Of a DNA stretch of 64,000 bases, positions 26,985 to 36,400 are shown one piece after another (within the stretch, counting starts at the first letter, position 1; every line of letters begins with the position of its first letter). Position numbers and translations under genes: made by a program. Source of the DNA: Actinomycetales bacterium (GTDB taxonomy: Bacteria > Actinomycetota > Actinomycetes > Actinomycetales > Actinomycetaceae). The notes beneath the pieces are model-generated. The model saw only the letters and a program-made list of their open reading frames with translations. It made no database searches and was not told the DNA's origin. The DNA is taken from NCBI GenBank assembly GCA_015655375.1, contig JAATFD010000045.1, positions 1-64,000 of the forward strand. The letters are read 5' to 3'.

Positions 26985-28205
26985 TGCCCGGACGATGCTC
27001 GCAGTGGTCGTGTGGACCGCGTTTCCTTTCGTCACGGGAGACGAATACGAGGTCGCCGTTAGAGATCCTGCGCTCGCGGGCATCGGAGTCGTCGATCCAG
27101 ACTGTCTGCGGGTGGGCCTCTAGGAGCCAATCGACATTGCCGCAGGTCGAGTGCGTCCGCCGGTGAACGCCTCCTCGGTTCCCAGACGCGTGGACATCTC
27201 CGTGCAGATGTTAGGGATCGACCGGCACTCGTACAGGGGCTCGATCGCCTGGGAAGAGACGATCCCGTAGGCCATCGGGCCTGCGTTCTCCCCGGGGTGG
27301 ATGTCAGATTCTTCGGCGTCTGACGTGTCCGGCAAGATGTGGTCGGCCTACCCCGGTCATCGACTGGGATCTTGTTCGTGCGCACGCCCGAGGCGTTCTT
27401 CTCACACACGCCGGCGTTGAAGGTGTCCCTGTCCGGGCCGTGGTCGATCGCGTTGAGCCACGAGAACACGGAGATGATCCGATTCGGGCCCGTGTTGGTC
27501 AGTTCGGTGTTGAATGGCGAGGTGAACGGGACAGAGCGCGCGCCTCGTTCTCGCTCTTCGTGTGGCGTTGAGGGCCCCATCCCTGAGTGATTGCGCAGGG
27601 CTTCGCCGTGGCGATCCTTCGGGTCAGGTCGCGAATGCGATTGGTAAGAATGCCGGTGGTCTCGGCGGCCCACTCGGGCGTCTTCTCGATCCCGTCGGCG
27701 CCGCGCCCCTCAAGATAGGCGCGGTGGCACGAGTTCCCCGGGGCGCCCTCAGGCAAGTGGTCCTCGTCGAAGCCGATACAGAAGCGGTCGAGGAACTCTT
27801 GGTCCTGAAGGCCTTCGTCGAGCAGGACATGAATCATCCCGGCCACGAGCGCGGCATCGGTTCCCGGGCGGATCGGCACCCATTCGTCGCCGAGGACGGC
27901 CGCCATCTCCGAATAACGCGGGTCGATGACAATTGTGTGGAGGTCGCCGTCAGTGTGGGTCTCCAGCGAGACAAAGAGCTGATCTCCCCCGGACATGCGG
28001 GTCTCCAGGGGATTGTTGCCGAACATCACCTGGAGCTGCGCGTTCGCCGCGTCGTCGAGCGAGTTCGAGGCTAGGAACGATCCGTAGAAATACGGGTAGG
28101 CCTGCGCGATCTCGGTCGGCGAGTAGTCGGAGTAGCGGTCGAGGTCACCGCCCCACGTGTTCATCAGGCGGGCGAAGGCCGATTCGTCGCCTGCTTGAGC
28201 CGGTC
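26985..28205 (-). pseudogene. Decayed DmsA-type molybdopterin oxidoreductase gene
   Basis: On the minus strand, stretches typical of the catalytic subunit of dimethyl-sulfoxide reductase appear in order but in different frames. About 28195-27580: SNSLDDAANAQLQVMFGNNPLETRMSGG, a DPRYSEMAAVLGDEWVPIRPGTDAAL block, and AITQGWGPQRH. About 27560-27340: NRIISVFSWLNAIDHGPDRDTFN. About 27335-27150: ENAGPMAYGIVSSQAIEPLY and CTEMSTRLGTEEAFTGGRT. About 27140-27000: WLLEAHPQTVWIDDSDARERR, NGDLVFV. The iron-sulfur N-terminus and intervening parts are gone. At least three frameshifts plus deletions make it non-functional. No DmsB or DmsC partner and no insertion sequence is nearby. Confidence 0.85.
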
Positions 28206-28271
28206 GGGGTCTGCTACGAGGCCGGTGTGCGTCCTGCGGCCGGTGGAGTCGCGTCGGTGCGTGCCTCGAGG

Positions 28272-29348
28272 TCAGTGGGGGGCGTGCCTCGCCCGGGGCA
28301 GTCCCTCGAGCAGACGACGCACCGAGACGACCCGCGAGGCGCGTCGCTCGTGTTCCCGAGTGCTGATTGGGTCGAAGGGTCCGGTCCCGTTCGCCCAGGC
28401 GTCGAGCGCGCAGGACGACTCGGTGGCCAGGTGCGTGCACAACGGCAGACACCAGGTCGTGGCCTCTGCAGCATCGGGGAACACCGCTAGGACGTCACCC
28501 GAGCTGACATGACCGAGCCCGAAGGAGCGGACCCCAGGGGTGTCGGCGACCCACCCGCCACCAGGAAGCTCGAAGGCCTGCGCCGAGGTCGAGGTGTGGC
28601 GTCCCCGTCCCGTCACGGCATTGACGTGGCCGGTCGCACGGTCCGCGTCGGGGACCAGCGCGTTGATGAGCGTTGACTTGCCGACCCCGGAGTGCCCGAC
28701 GAGGACGGAGAAACGCCCGGACAGCAACTCGGCCACACGCTCGATCCCCTCCGGGTGTGCCGTACCCGTGGTGGGTCCGCCACCATCCGACAGTCGGGTG
28801 ACGACGCTGGTCAGATCGAAGTCCGCGAAGGATCGGAGGAACTCCGCGGGATCCGCCAAGTCGGCTTTCGTCAGGCACAGGATCGGTTCGAGGCCAGCCT
28901 CGAAGGCCGCGACCAGGCACCGGTCGACCATTCCCGTGCGCGGAGGCGGGTCTGCGCATGCGACGACGATGACCATGACCTCGGCGTTGGCGATGATGAC
29001 CTTCTCGCCGCGTTGGTCGGGGGAGTCTTCCAGGGAACGCCGCAGGACGGTGGAGCGTTCCTGCACGCTGACGATCCTCGCCAGAGTGTCGGACTGTCCC
29101 GAGAGATCGCCGGACAGCCCCACGCGGTCGCCGAGGACCAGGGCACGCCGGCCGAGCTCGCGGGCCCGCACGGCCTGGACCCTCAGGTCCGTTCCCTCCG
29201 GCACGACGCCATAGCGTCCACGGTCGATGCCGATCACGCGCCCGGTGGGCGCTGTTGACCAGTCGGGCCGACGCTTCGTGCGAGGACGGGAGCCATGCCC
29301 CGGCCGGATGTGGACTCGAGGATCGTCCGTCCCGGTGTCGCGGCTCAC
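28272..29348 (-). CDS. rsgA: Ribosome small-subunit GTPase RsgA
   Basis: 358 residues from a GTG at 29348 that overlaps the aroA stop (GTGA); upstream reading is inside aroA. An N-terminal OB-fold follows the basic leader VHIRPGHGSRPRTK. The circularly permuted GTPase motifs are in the RsgA order: G4 LTKADL, G1 GHSGVGKST, G3 DTPGVRSFGL. The zinc site is CLPLCTHLATESSC. RsgA matures the 30S subunit. Its end abuts the decayed dmsA-like gene, so the break point of that decay is just downstream. Confidence 0.95.
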   Translation of the reverse strand: MSRDTGTDDPRVHIRPGHGSRPRTKRRPDWSTAPTGRVIGIDRGRYGVVPEGTDLRVQAVRARELGRRALVLGDRVGLSGDLSGQSDTLARIVSVQERSTVLRRSLEDSPDQRGEKVIIANAEVMVIVVACADPPPRTGMVDRCLVAAFEAGLEPILCLTKADLADPAEFLRSFADFDLTSVVTRLSDGGGPTTGTAHPEGIERVAELLSGRFSVLVGHSGVGKSTLINALVPDADRATGHVNAVTGRGRHTSTSAQAFELPGGGWVADTPGVRSFGLGHVSSGDVLAVFPDAAEATTWCLPLCTHLATESSCALDAWANGTGPFDPISTREHERRASRVVSVRRLLEGLPRARHAPH

Positions 29349-30694
29349 CTGGAGGCTCCGGAGTCCACCATGTCGTGCCACAGGGAGGGGAAGTTGGGAA
29401 GCGTCTTCGCGGTCGTCGCGATGTCCTCGACCTCGATGCCGGGGATAGCCAGACCGAGGACTGCGGCGAAGGTCGCCATCCGGTGGTCGGCGTAGGTGTG
29501 CAACCTCGCGGCCCGCAGCTCGGAGGGCCGGATGACGAGGCCGTCCGGCAGTTCCTCGACGTCGGAACCCACCCGGGTCAGCTCGGTGGCCAACGCAGCC
29601 AGGCGGTCGGTCTCGTGTCCGCGCAGGTGTGCGACTCCGCTCAGGTGGGAGGAGGTGGGAGCGAGAGCGCACAGTGCAGCGAGCGTGGGGGTCAGCTCGC
29701 CGACGTCGCAGAGATCCGCATCGATCCCACACAGGCTGGCGGGGCCGTCCCCCGTCACGCTCAGCGATGCACGGTCGAGATCGACCCGGGCGCCCATCGC
29801 GGCGAGCAACCTGCGCCAGGCATCGCCGGCCTGGGTCGTGGTGTGCGGCCAGCCAGGGATCCGCACGCGTCCTCCGCACACGAGGGCGGCCGCCAGGAAC
29901 GGTCCCGCATTGGACAGATCCGGCTCGATCGTCGTGTCGATCCCGTGTGGGCGACTCGGCGTGATCGTCCAGGTCGGCGGGGTGGCGTCCTCGTCGGCGG
30001 CAACGAGAACCCCACGCTCACTCAGGGCCTCGACGCTCATGTGCACGTGCGGAAGGGAAACCAGACGTCCTGGTGCGCTGATCATCACCGGGACGCCGAG
30101 CAGGGGAGCGGTCAGCAGCAATGCGGAGAGGAACTGCGACGACGCCGAGGCATCGACACTCAGGTGGGCGTGCCCGTCGGCGGGATCGACACGCGGGGAG
30201 AGCGGCCCCGTCACGGTGAAGGGCAGGAATCCGGGCTCCGCGAGGTACTCGACATGGGCGCCCATCGACACAAGGGCGTCCAGCACCGGGCGGACGGGGC
30301 GAACGCGGGCCGCCTCGTCCCCGGTGAAGGTGGTCGGGCCATCACCGAGGGCCGCGAGCGGCGGAAGGAACCTCAGGACGGTCCCCGCCAACCCGCAGTC
30401 GATCGTCGCGCCCGTTCGGACCTCGTCGATCGGGGCGACGAACAGGTCGGAAGTGGTCTCGTCGATCGTGACGCCGGCGCCGAGTGCCCGCAGCCCACGG
30501 ACCATCAGCCGGGTGTCCCGGGAGTTGAGGGCGCCGTGGATCCATCCCGGTCCGTCGGCGACGGCGGCCAGGAGAAGTGCACGGTTGGTTTCCGACTTTG
30601 ATCCGGGGACCATCACTGTCGCATCGATCGGCCCATTGGAAGGAGGGGTCGGCCACCAGATGGCGTCGTCGGTTTGCCCGAGGGGGACGGTCAT
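29345..30694 (-). CDS. aroA: 5-enolpyruvylshikimate-3-phosphate synthase
   Basis: 449 residues from the ATG at 30694 (ATGA overlap with the DoxX stop). Visible family motifs: PGSKSETNRALLLAA (shikimate-3-phosphate site), the LAGTVLRFLPPLAAL loop in place of the common GNAGT(A/M)xR, SSQFLSALLL, LSNAGPFLAAAL, and HRMATFAAVLGL near the end. It makes the sixth step of the shikimate pathway from shikimate-3-phosphate and phosphoenolpyruvate. The LAGTVLR type (Leu and Val variants) is common in actinobacteria. Coupled to DoxX and rsgA. Confidence 0.95.
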   Translation of the reverse strand: MTVPLGQTDDAIWWPTPPSNGPIDATVMVPGSKSETNRALLLAAVADGPGWIHGALNSRDTRLMVRGLRALGAGVTIDETTSDLFVAPIDEVRTGATIDCGLAGTVLRFLPPLAALGDGPTTFTGDEAARVRPVRPVLDALVSMGAHVEYLAEPGFLPFTVTGPLSPRVDPADGHAHLSVDASASSQFLSALLLTAPLLGVPVMISAPGRLVSLPHVHMSVEALSERGVLVAADEDATPPTWTITPSRPHGIDTTIEPDLSNAGPFLAAALVCGGRVRIPGWPHTTTQAGDAWRRLLAAMGARVDLDRASLSVTGDGPASLCGIDADLCDVGELTPTLAALCALAPTSSHLSGVAHLRGHETDRLAALATELTRVGSDVEELPDGLVIRPSELRAARLHTYADHRMATFAAVLGLAIPGIEVEDIATTAKTLPNFPSLWHDMVDSGASR

Positions 30695-31197
30695 GCGGCG
30701 TACACCCGTTGGGCGTCCTCCCATGCCTGAGACTTCGCAGCCGTGACCTCAGCGCGCTGCTCCCGCCAGTTGTTGAGCTTCCAGCCTGCTGAGGGGCGTC
30801 CCTCGCGGTCGGTGGAGGCAATGAGCAGGCCCCCGAAGAGCGCCAGGGAGCGCGTCAGTCCTTGTCTCGTGTCGTGACGCTCCTCTCGCGAGGACGCCTG
30901 CCAGACCGGGTTGTTGACGACGGCGAGCGGGAGAGCGGCTCCGGCGAGGACCGCGGCGGCAGTGCGCTGGCCTTTGCCGAGGGCGAGAGCAACACCGGCC
31001 GCCACGGTGACGGCGCCGAGCGCGCGCGTGACGAGGGTGAGTCGATCCTCGCTCAGGGTGAACCCGGCTTTCTCCACCAGGGGAGTGAGCGCCTCGGCGC
31101 GTTCGACGTGCGGGGAGGGATCACGCAGGGCGGACCATCCGTCGGCGATGAAAGGAGCGGCGAGCAGTGGACGAGCCACCAAGCGGATGAGATTCAT
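30691..31197 (-). CDS. DoxX family membrane protein
   Basis: 168 residues from the ATG at 31197. It starts [23 protein letters not shown], typical of DoxX proteins, and has three or four membrane segments. DoxX family members were first described as quinol-oxidase subunits and in mycobacteria (DoxX with SseA and SodA) they support oxidative-stress resistance. Position directly opposite a SigR-type promoter fits a redox role, but this is inference. It is first in the DoxX-aroA-rsgA unit. Confidence 0.8.
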   Translation of the reverse strand: MNLIRLVARPLLAAPFIADGWSALRDPSPHVERAEALTPLVEKAGFTLSEDRLTLVTRALGAVTVAAGVALALGKGQRTAAAVLAGAALPLAVVNNPVWQASSREERHDTRQGLTRSLALFGGLLIASTDREGRPSAGWKLNNWREQRAEVTAAKSQAWEDAQRVYAA

Positions 31198-31274
31198 GGC
31201 ACCATTGTCCAACTCCAGAGCTCCAGGTGCGACCCCGATCGGTGTTTTGGACCGAGATGGTGGAAACGAGCAGT

Positions 31275-31304
31275 GGGAACAAGTGGGGTGTCGACGGCGT
31301 TGCG
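31275..31304 (+). promoter_or_regulatory. SigR/SigH-type promoter GGGAAC-N18-GTT
   Basis: GGGAAC (31275-31280), then exactly 18 bases, then GTTGCG from 31299. Streptomyces SigR and mycobacterial SigH recognise GGAA(T/C) about 18 bases before GTT, and both autoregulate. This places a probable start near 31310, about 135 bases before the best sigR ATG. Confidence 0.7.
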
Positions 31305-31445
31305 TCTGACGTGTGGATGACAGAGATCAGCGCGGCGAGCCTCGCCCGGGGTGCCGCAGCGCCGGGGGGTGGAATAGCTCCCGTCATGCTGGTACGCCCC
31401 GCCTGGAGCACCGTCCTGGCGCTGACAGCGTTAGCCTTGTGGACA

Positions 31446-32084
31446 ATGGACACCGCCGACGTCACCCGGACTGATCTTCCACAGACCGACTCCTCTGTGT
31501 TTCCCGCACCGGAGGAGACACGGGCGCAGCGCGACGCGCGTTTCGAGGAGGAAGCGCTGCCCTTGCTCAACCAGCTCTACGGCGCGGCACTCGGAATGAC
31601 CCGTAACCGCGCCGATGCGGAGGACTTGGTCCAGGACGTGTTCACGAAGGCGTACGCGAAGTTCGACCAGTACCGCCCGGGCACCAACATCAAAGCGTGG
31701 CTCTATCGGATTCTCACGAACTCCTACATCACCCAGTACCGTAAGGCCCAGCGCTCCCCGAAGCGTGCCAGGACGGACACCGTTGAGGACTGGCAGTTGG
31801 CCGATGCCGCCTCTCACGACGAGCGGGGCCTCCGTTCGGCCGAGACCGAGGCGCTGGATCGTCTTCCGTCCTCACAGGTGCGCGATGCCCTGGAATCCCT
31901 TCCCGAGGAGTACCGCTCGGCCGTATCGCTGGCTGATGTCTCGGGTTTCAGCTACAAGGAGATCGCGCGGATCCTCGATGTGCCGATCGGTACGGTGATG
32001 TCCCGGTTGCATCGAGGGCGTCGGATCCTGCGTGAGAAGTTGGCCGGCTATGCGGCCGAATACGGCATCGGAGGCACCCAGTGA
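31446..32084 (+). CDS. sigR: ECF sigma factor of the SigR/SigH redox-stress type
   Basis: 212 residues from the ATG at 31446. Region 2 carries [27 protein letters not shown] and [14 protein letters not shown]; region 4 carries [26 protein letters not shown] and [14 protein letters not shown]. The next gene is a ZAS anti-sigma factor. SigR directs the thiol-oxidative (disulfide) stress regulon, such as thioredoxins. The same frame stays open upstream to 31227 with further ATGs at 31317 and 31386, both downstream of the candidate autoregulatory promoter, so an N-terminally extended form is possible. No strong ribosome site marks any start. Confidence 0.92.
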   Translation: MDTADVTRTDLPQTDSSVFPAPEETRAQRDARFEEEALPLLNQLYGAALGMTRNRADAEDLVQDVFTKAYAKFDQYRPGTNIKAWLYRILTNSYITQYRKAQRSPKRARTDTVEDWQLADAASHDERGLRSAETEALDRLPSSQVRDALESLPEEYRSAVSLADVSGFSYKEIARILDVPIGTVMSRLHRGRRILREKLAGYAAEYGIGGTQ

Positions 32085-32371
32085 GCTGGAATTGTTCTGA
32101 GGATCCGTCGTGCGCCGAGTGGCGCGCCCACATCTTTGAGCTCGTCGATGCCGAGTGGTGCCCGGGGCTTGCCGAGGACGATACTGGCGACACTGATCGG
32201 CAGGTGCTCGCCCTATTCCGAGCCCATGTGGAGACGTGCCCTTCTTGCCGCGATGCCATGGACGCCGAGCGTCATGTGCGCGAACTGTTGCAGCGATGCT
32301 GCGGGGTACGCGCCCCGGAGTCACTGCGTCTGACGATCCTGTCCCTGACGACGTCCTCGTCTGCGGGCTGA
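32081..32371 (+). CDS. rsrA: Zinc-binding redox anti-sigma factor (RsrA-like)
   Basis: 96 residues from a GTG at 32081 overlapping the sigR stop (GTGA). The ZAS motif H49-x3-C53-x2-C56 (HVETCPSC) is intact, with further cysteines at 5, 11, 27 and two near the middle (RCC). In RsrA, zinc bound by these residues holds the sigma factor; disulfide formation releases zinc and the sigma factor. Overlap with sigR gives equal synthesis of both partners. Confidence 0.9.
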   Translation: MSWNCSEDPSCAEWRAHIFELVDAEWCPGLAEDDTGDTDRQVLALFRAHVETCPSCRDAMDAERHVRELLQRCCGVRAPESLRLTILSLTTSSSAG

Positions 32372-32499
32372 GCTACTCGCCGGCGTTCGGCGAACGCGTG
32401 GACCGTGACCTTGGTCGCTGCCGGTGCTCGGCGCGTTGTCGGGGGCCCTCCGGATGTGGGAGACTGGCCGGGTTGTGTCCGCGAGTGAAGGAGGCCGTC

Positions 32500-32574
32500 A
32501 TGTCGAAGAAGGGTCGTAAGCGTCGTGACCGTCGCAAGCACGGTGCGAACCACGGCAAGCGTCCCAACGCCTGA
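32500..32574 (+). CDS. Ribosomal protein bL37
   Basis: Only 24 residues: MSKKGRKRRDRRKHGANHGKR then PNA, almost wholly basic. This matches bL37, the small actinobacterial large-subunit protein first seen in mycobacterial ribosome structures, which is usually encoded near sigR/sigH. A full AAGGAGG lies five bases before the ATG and a T-tailed terminator follows. Gene finders often miss it because of its size. Confidence 0.9.
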   Translation: MSKKGRKRRDRRKHGANHGKRPNA

Positions 32575-32638
32575 TCCGTGGGGGATTCACCGGCCCTGAC
32601 GCCGAGTCGCGTCGGTCGGGAGAATCCGATTGTCTTGC

Positions 32639-32679
32639 CGGGGTGTCCGGTGGCCGAGGCCACTGGGCACCCCGTTTTT
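32639..32679 (+). terminator. Rho-independent terminator after bL37
   Basis: GGGGTGTCC (32640-32648) pairs with GGGCACCCC (32665-32673) with one G-T pair, followed directly by G and five T (32675-32679). It ends the bL37 unit and faces the convergent esterase gene. Confidence 0.8.
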
Positions 32680-32728
32680 CACGCCCGGCCGTAGCTGGAG
32701 AGTTGCCGCCGTCTCCGCTTGGTCGGGT

Positions 32729-33328
32729 TCAGTTCTGTGGATCGGCTCCGACCCACCCGTACCATCCCTGATGGAGGACGAGCCAGGCGATCAGGGCGTA
32801 TCCGGCTTGACCGGGAAGGGTGATGCCCGCCTCCGTGTGGGCGTAAGAGGCTGCCATGTCCTCGCTCCATTGGTCGTGGGCCTCCAGAGGACCGAGCGTC
32901 TCGATGTAGGGGATGTGTCGGCGTTCGCAGACCTCCGCACAGGCTCGGGAGAGTCCGCGAAGATGGGCTCGATCGGCGCCGGCCAGGGGCGGTGGGCCGA
33001 CGACCAAGCAGGGGATCCGCCGGGTCGCTGCCCGGTCGACGATGTTGGCCAGATTGAGTCGTGTCCTCGCTGTCGACAGCCCCGCAGGCACGTCGGCGGC
33101 GCCCACTGCGACGATGAGTCGAGTGTCCGGTTCTCCCGTGGAGCGCAGAACGACCTCGTCCTCCCACCTGTGGGAGAGCGCGGTCGTGGACTCCCCGGGG
33201 ACCGCGAGCCCCATGATGACGGGCGTCTCGGGGAAATCGGTCCGAGCGATGACGCGGCCGATCCATCCCAGGCCGCGTGGGTCTCCCGTTCCCGCGACCA
33301 ACTCGTCGCCGACGACGCAGATCCGCAC
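32729..33328 (-). CDS. SGNH/GDSL-type esterase
   Basis: 199 residues starting MRICVVGDELVAGTGDPRGLGW. Block I of the SGNH family normally reads GDSL, with the serine as nucleophile; here it is GDEL. Other blocks are present: GLAVPGESTTAL (block II Gly), GAADVPAG (block III, normally GxND) and TLPGQAGY near the end, where the catalytic His (DxxH) is replaced. Several family residues are therefore missing and hydrolase activity is doubtful, though relatives with GDEL are known in actinobacteria. It lies 90 bases downstream of kgd on the same strand. Confidence 0.75.
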   Translation of the reverse strand: MRICVVGDELVAGTGDPRGLGWIGRVIARTDFPETPVIMGLAVPGESTTALSHRWEDEVVLRSTGEPDTRLIVAVGAADVPAGLSTARTRLNLANIVDRAATRRIPCLVVGPPPLAGADRAHLRGLSRACAEVCERRHIPYIETLGPLEAHDQWSEDMAASYAHTEAGITLPGQAGYALIAWLVLHQGWYGWVGADPQN

Positions 33329-33418
33329 GCTGGCCCCTCTCAGATCGTCGTGCCCCGTGACGGGCGAGGACTGCCGATCCGCAGTCCACCCGTTCAGGCT
33401 AGTCGGATCCGCGCGTGT

Positions 33419-36400
33419 TCAGCGTGCGAAGGTCTCCTCCAGCAGCTGAGCATGCTGCACCTTGTGCAGCGAGGCGCGTCCGGCTGCGGGCGAGGCGCTG
33501 GCCGGCCTCGAGACGACCCGGACGGACCTCCCGAGCGCGGGTACGAGGTTGACGGCCAGGAACGGCCACGCCCCTTGGTTGCGCGGCTCGTCCTGGACCC
33601 AGGCGACCTCGGCGTTCGGGTAGTCGGCCAGCACGGCAGCGACAGCCTCGTCTGCGAGTGGGTAGAGCTGCTCGAGGCGGATGATCGCCGTGGACCATTG
33701 TCTGCGAGCAGCCCGTTCCTTGACGAGGTCATAGTAGAGACGTCCCGAGCACAGGACCACGCGGTCGACGCGAGCGGGACTCGAAGCGACCCGCTCCTCG
33801 GCTTCCCCGATGACCGGCTGGAAGGCGCCCGATGTGAAGTCCGCGAGCGGAGAGGTCGCGGCGGACAGACGCAGCAACTGCTTAGGGGTGAAGGCGATCA
33901 GAGGTTTGCGCGGACGTCGGTAGGCCTGGGAACGCAGCATGTGGAAGTGATTCGCCGGGGTGGAGGGTTGGACGATCCACAGGTTGTCCTCGGCCGCCAA
34001 CGTCAGGTAGCGCTCGATCCTCGCCGAGGAGTGGTCGGGTCCCTGGCCTTCGTAGCCATGGGGGAGCAGGAGAACGACGGAGGAGTGCTGCCCCCATTTC
34101 TGCTCGGCCGAGCTCACGAACTCGTCGACGACGGTCTGGGCACCGTTGGCGAAATCGCCGAACTGGGCTTCCCACAGGACGAGAGCGTCCGGGCGCTCGA
34201 CGGAGTAGCCGTACTCAAATCCCATTGCCGCATACTCGGACAGCGGCGAATCGAAGATGTCGAAGCGCGCCTGGCCGGAGGTGAGGAAACGCAGGGGAGT
34301 GAACTCGCGCCCGTCGTCGTGGTCGTGGAGGACCGCGTGACGCTGGACGAAGGTCGCGCGCCGGGCGTCCTGGCCGCTCATGCGTACAGGAGTGCCCTCC
34401 ATGACGAGCGTGCCCAGGGCCAGCAGTTCGCCGAATCCCCAGTCGATCGGGACCTCGCCATGGGCCATCCTGTCGCGACGTTCGCACAGCTTCGCCATCT
34501 TCGGATGGGGTGTGAAGCCGTCTGGGAAGGTCCGGTAGGCGTCGCCGATACGAGCGATCGCCGCGGGTGTGGTCGCGGACTCCCAGCCGAGCATCATGCC
34601 TTGGCCGGGCAACTGTGACTCGGGGACCTCCCACCGGTCGGGCCCATCCGCCACCTCCGTGTCCCGCGGCCTCCAGCCATGCTCGCGGGTCTCGGTGAGG
34701 ATCTTCGACAGCTCGGCCTCGTACTCCTTGATCGAGGCCTCGGCCTGTTCGTCGGTTAGTTGACCGCGACCGATGAGGTTGCGGGTGTAGACCGCGCGGG
34801 GAGAATCCATCTTGCTGATCAGCCCGTACATCACCGGCTGGGTCATTGAGGGATCGTCGCCCTCGTTGTGTCCCCGTCGGCGGTAGCAGACCATGTCGAT
34901 GATGACGTCCTTGTGGAATTCTTCCCGGTAGGCCAGCGCGAGGTGCGCCATCCGGACGACGGCCTCGGGGTCGTTTCCGTTGACGTGGAGGATCGGGACC
35001 TGAAGGCCCTTCGCGAGGTCGGTCGGGTAGCGTGTCGAGCGCCCCGAGGTCGGCCCGGTCGTGAACCCGATCTGGTTGTTGACGATCAGGTGGAGCGTGC
35101 CCCCGGTGCGAAACCCGGCCAGCTGGCTCATGTTGAGCGTCTCCTGGACGACGCCTTGGCCAATGAAGGCGGCGTCGCCGTGGATGAGGATCGGCACGAC
35201 GGGGAGCAAGGGATCGCCCAGCTCGTCTTGCTTGGCGCGCACGATACCCTCGAGCACGCCGTCGGCGGCCTCCAAATGCGACGGATTCGCCGCGATGTAG
35301 ACCTTGGTGGCCAGCCCGTCATCGACGGTGAAGACTCCCTCGGTGCCGAGGTGGTACTTGACATCACCGGAACCCTGGACCGTCCGGGGGTCCTGGTTGC
35401 CCTCGAACTCGGAGAAGATCTGACCATAGGACTTGCCGGCGATGTTGGCCAGGACATTGAGGCGACCGCGATGGGCCATCGCGATGGCAACCTCGTGGAT
35501 GCCGCGACGTGCCGCATCCCCGAGGACGCCGTCGAGCAGAGGGATCAGGGATTCCCCGCCCTCCAGCGAGAAGCGTTTCTGCCCGACGTACTTCGTCTGG
35601 AGGAACTCCTCGAAGGCCTCGGCGTGGTTGAGTGTGGAGAGGATATGGCGCTGCTCTTCGGGCGTCGGTGCGGAGTACGGGCCCTCAATGCGTTCCTGGA
35701 GCCAGCGTCGCTGGTCGGGGTCCTGGATGTGCATGTACTCGATGCCGACAGTGCGCGTGTAGGTGTCGCGCAGACGCCCGAGGATGTCGCGCAGGAGCAT
35801 CGTCGTCTGACCGCCGAAGCCTCCGGTCGGGAAGATCCGGTCGAGATCCCACACGCTCAGCCCATAGCTCGTGATGTCGAGGTCGGGGTGGCGCCGCACC
35901 CGGTAGGCCAGAGGATCGGTGTCGGCGGCCAGGTGACCGCGGGAGCGATAGGCATGGATGAGCTCGGCGATCCGCGCGGGCTTGCCCTTCTCCCGCTCGA
36001 GGTCGTACTCGTGGTCCTGTTCCCAGTGATACGGAGCGAGCGGAGCATGCAACGCGTCGAAGACTCGGTCGTAGAAGCCCTCCTGGCCGGTGAGCTTGTG
36101 GGAGACCAGGCGCAGGAACTCGCCCGACGCAGCTCCCTGGATCACGCGATGGTCGTAGGTGGAGGACATGTTCATCGTCTTGCCGATGCCCAGCGCTGCG
36201 AGCTTGCGCGCGGAGACTCCGGCGAACTCGGCGGGAAAATCGGTCGCGCCGACGCCGATGATCAGGCCCTGGCCGCTCATCAGACGTGGCACCGAGGTCG
36301 TCGTGCCGAGCGTTCCGGGGTTCGTCAGGGAAACGGTGGCTCCCTGATGATCCTCCGGCGTCAATGAGCCGCCGCGGGAGCGCTTGACGATGTCCTCATA

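Noticed and set aside
26955-28271. Insertion sequence or transposon as cause of the dmsA decay
   Set aside because: No transposase similarity, terminal inverted repeats or target duplication seen around the relic.
28349-29879. Upstream extension of rsgA through aroA
   Set aside because: Extra residues are out-of-frame aroA; the GTG at 29348 fits family length and overlaps the aroA stop.
32630-34618. Long plus-strand open frame opposite kgd and the esterase
   Set aside because: Opposite-strand frame caused by GC-rich third positions; low-complexity Arg/Gly/Asp composition, no domain, spans two real genes on the other strand.
34868-36367. Second long plus-strand open frame opposite kgd
   Set aside because: Same reason; kgd on the other strand is strongly conserved over this whole span.
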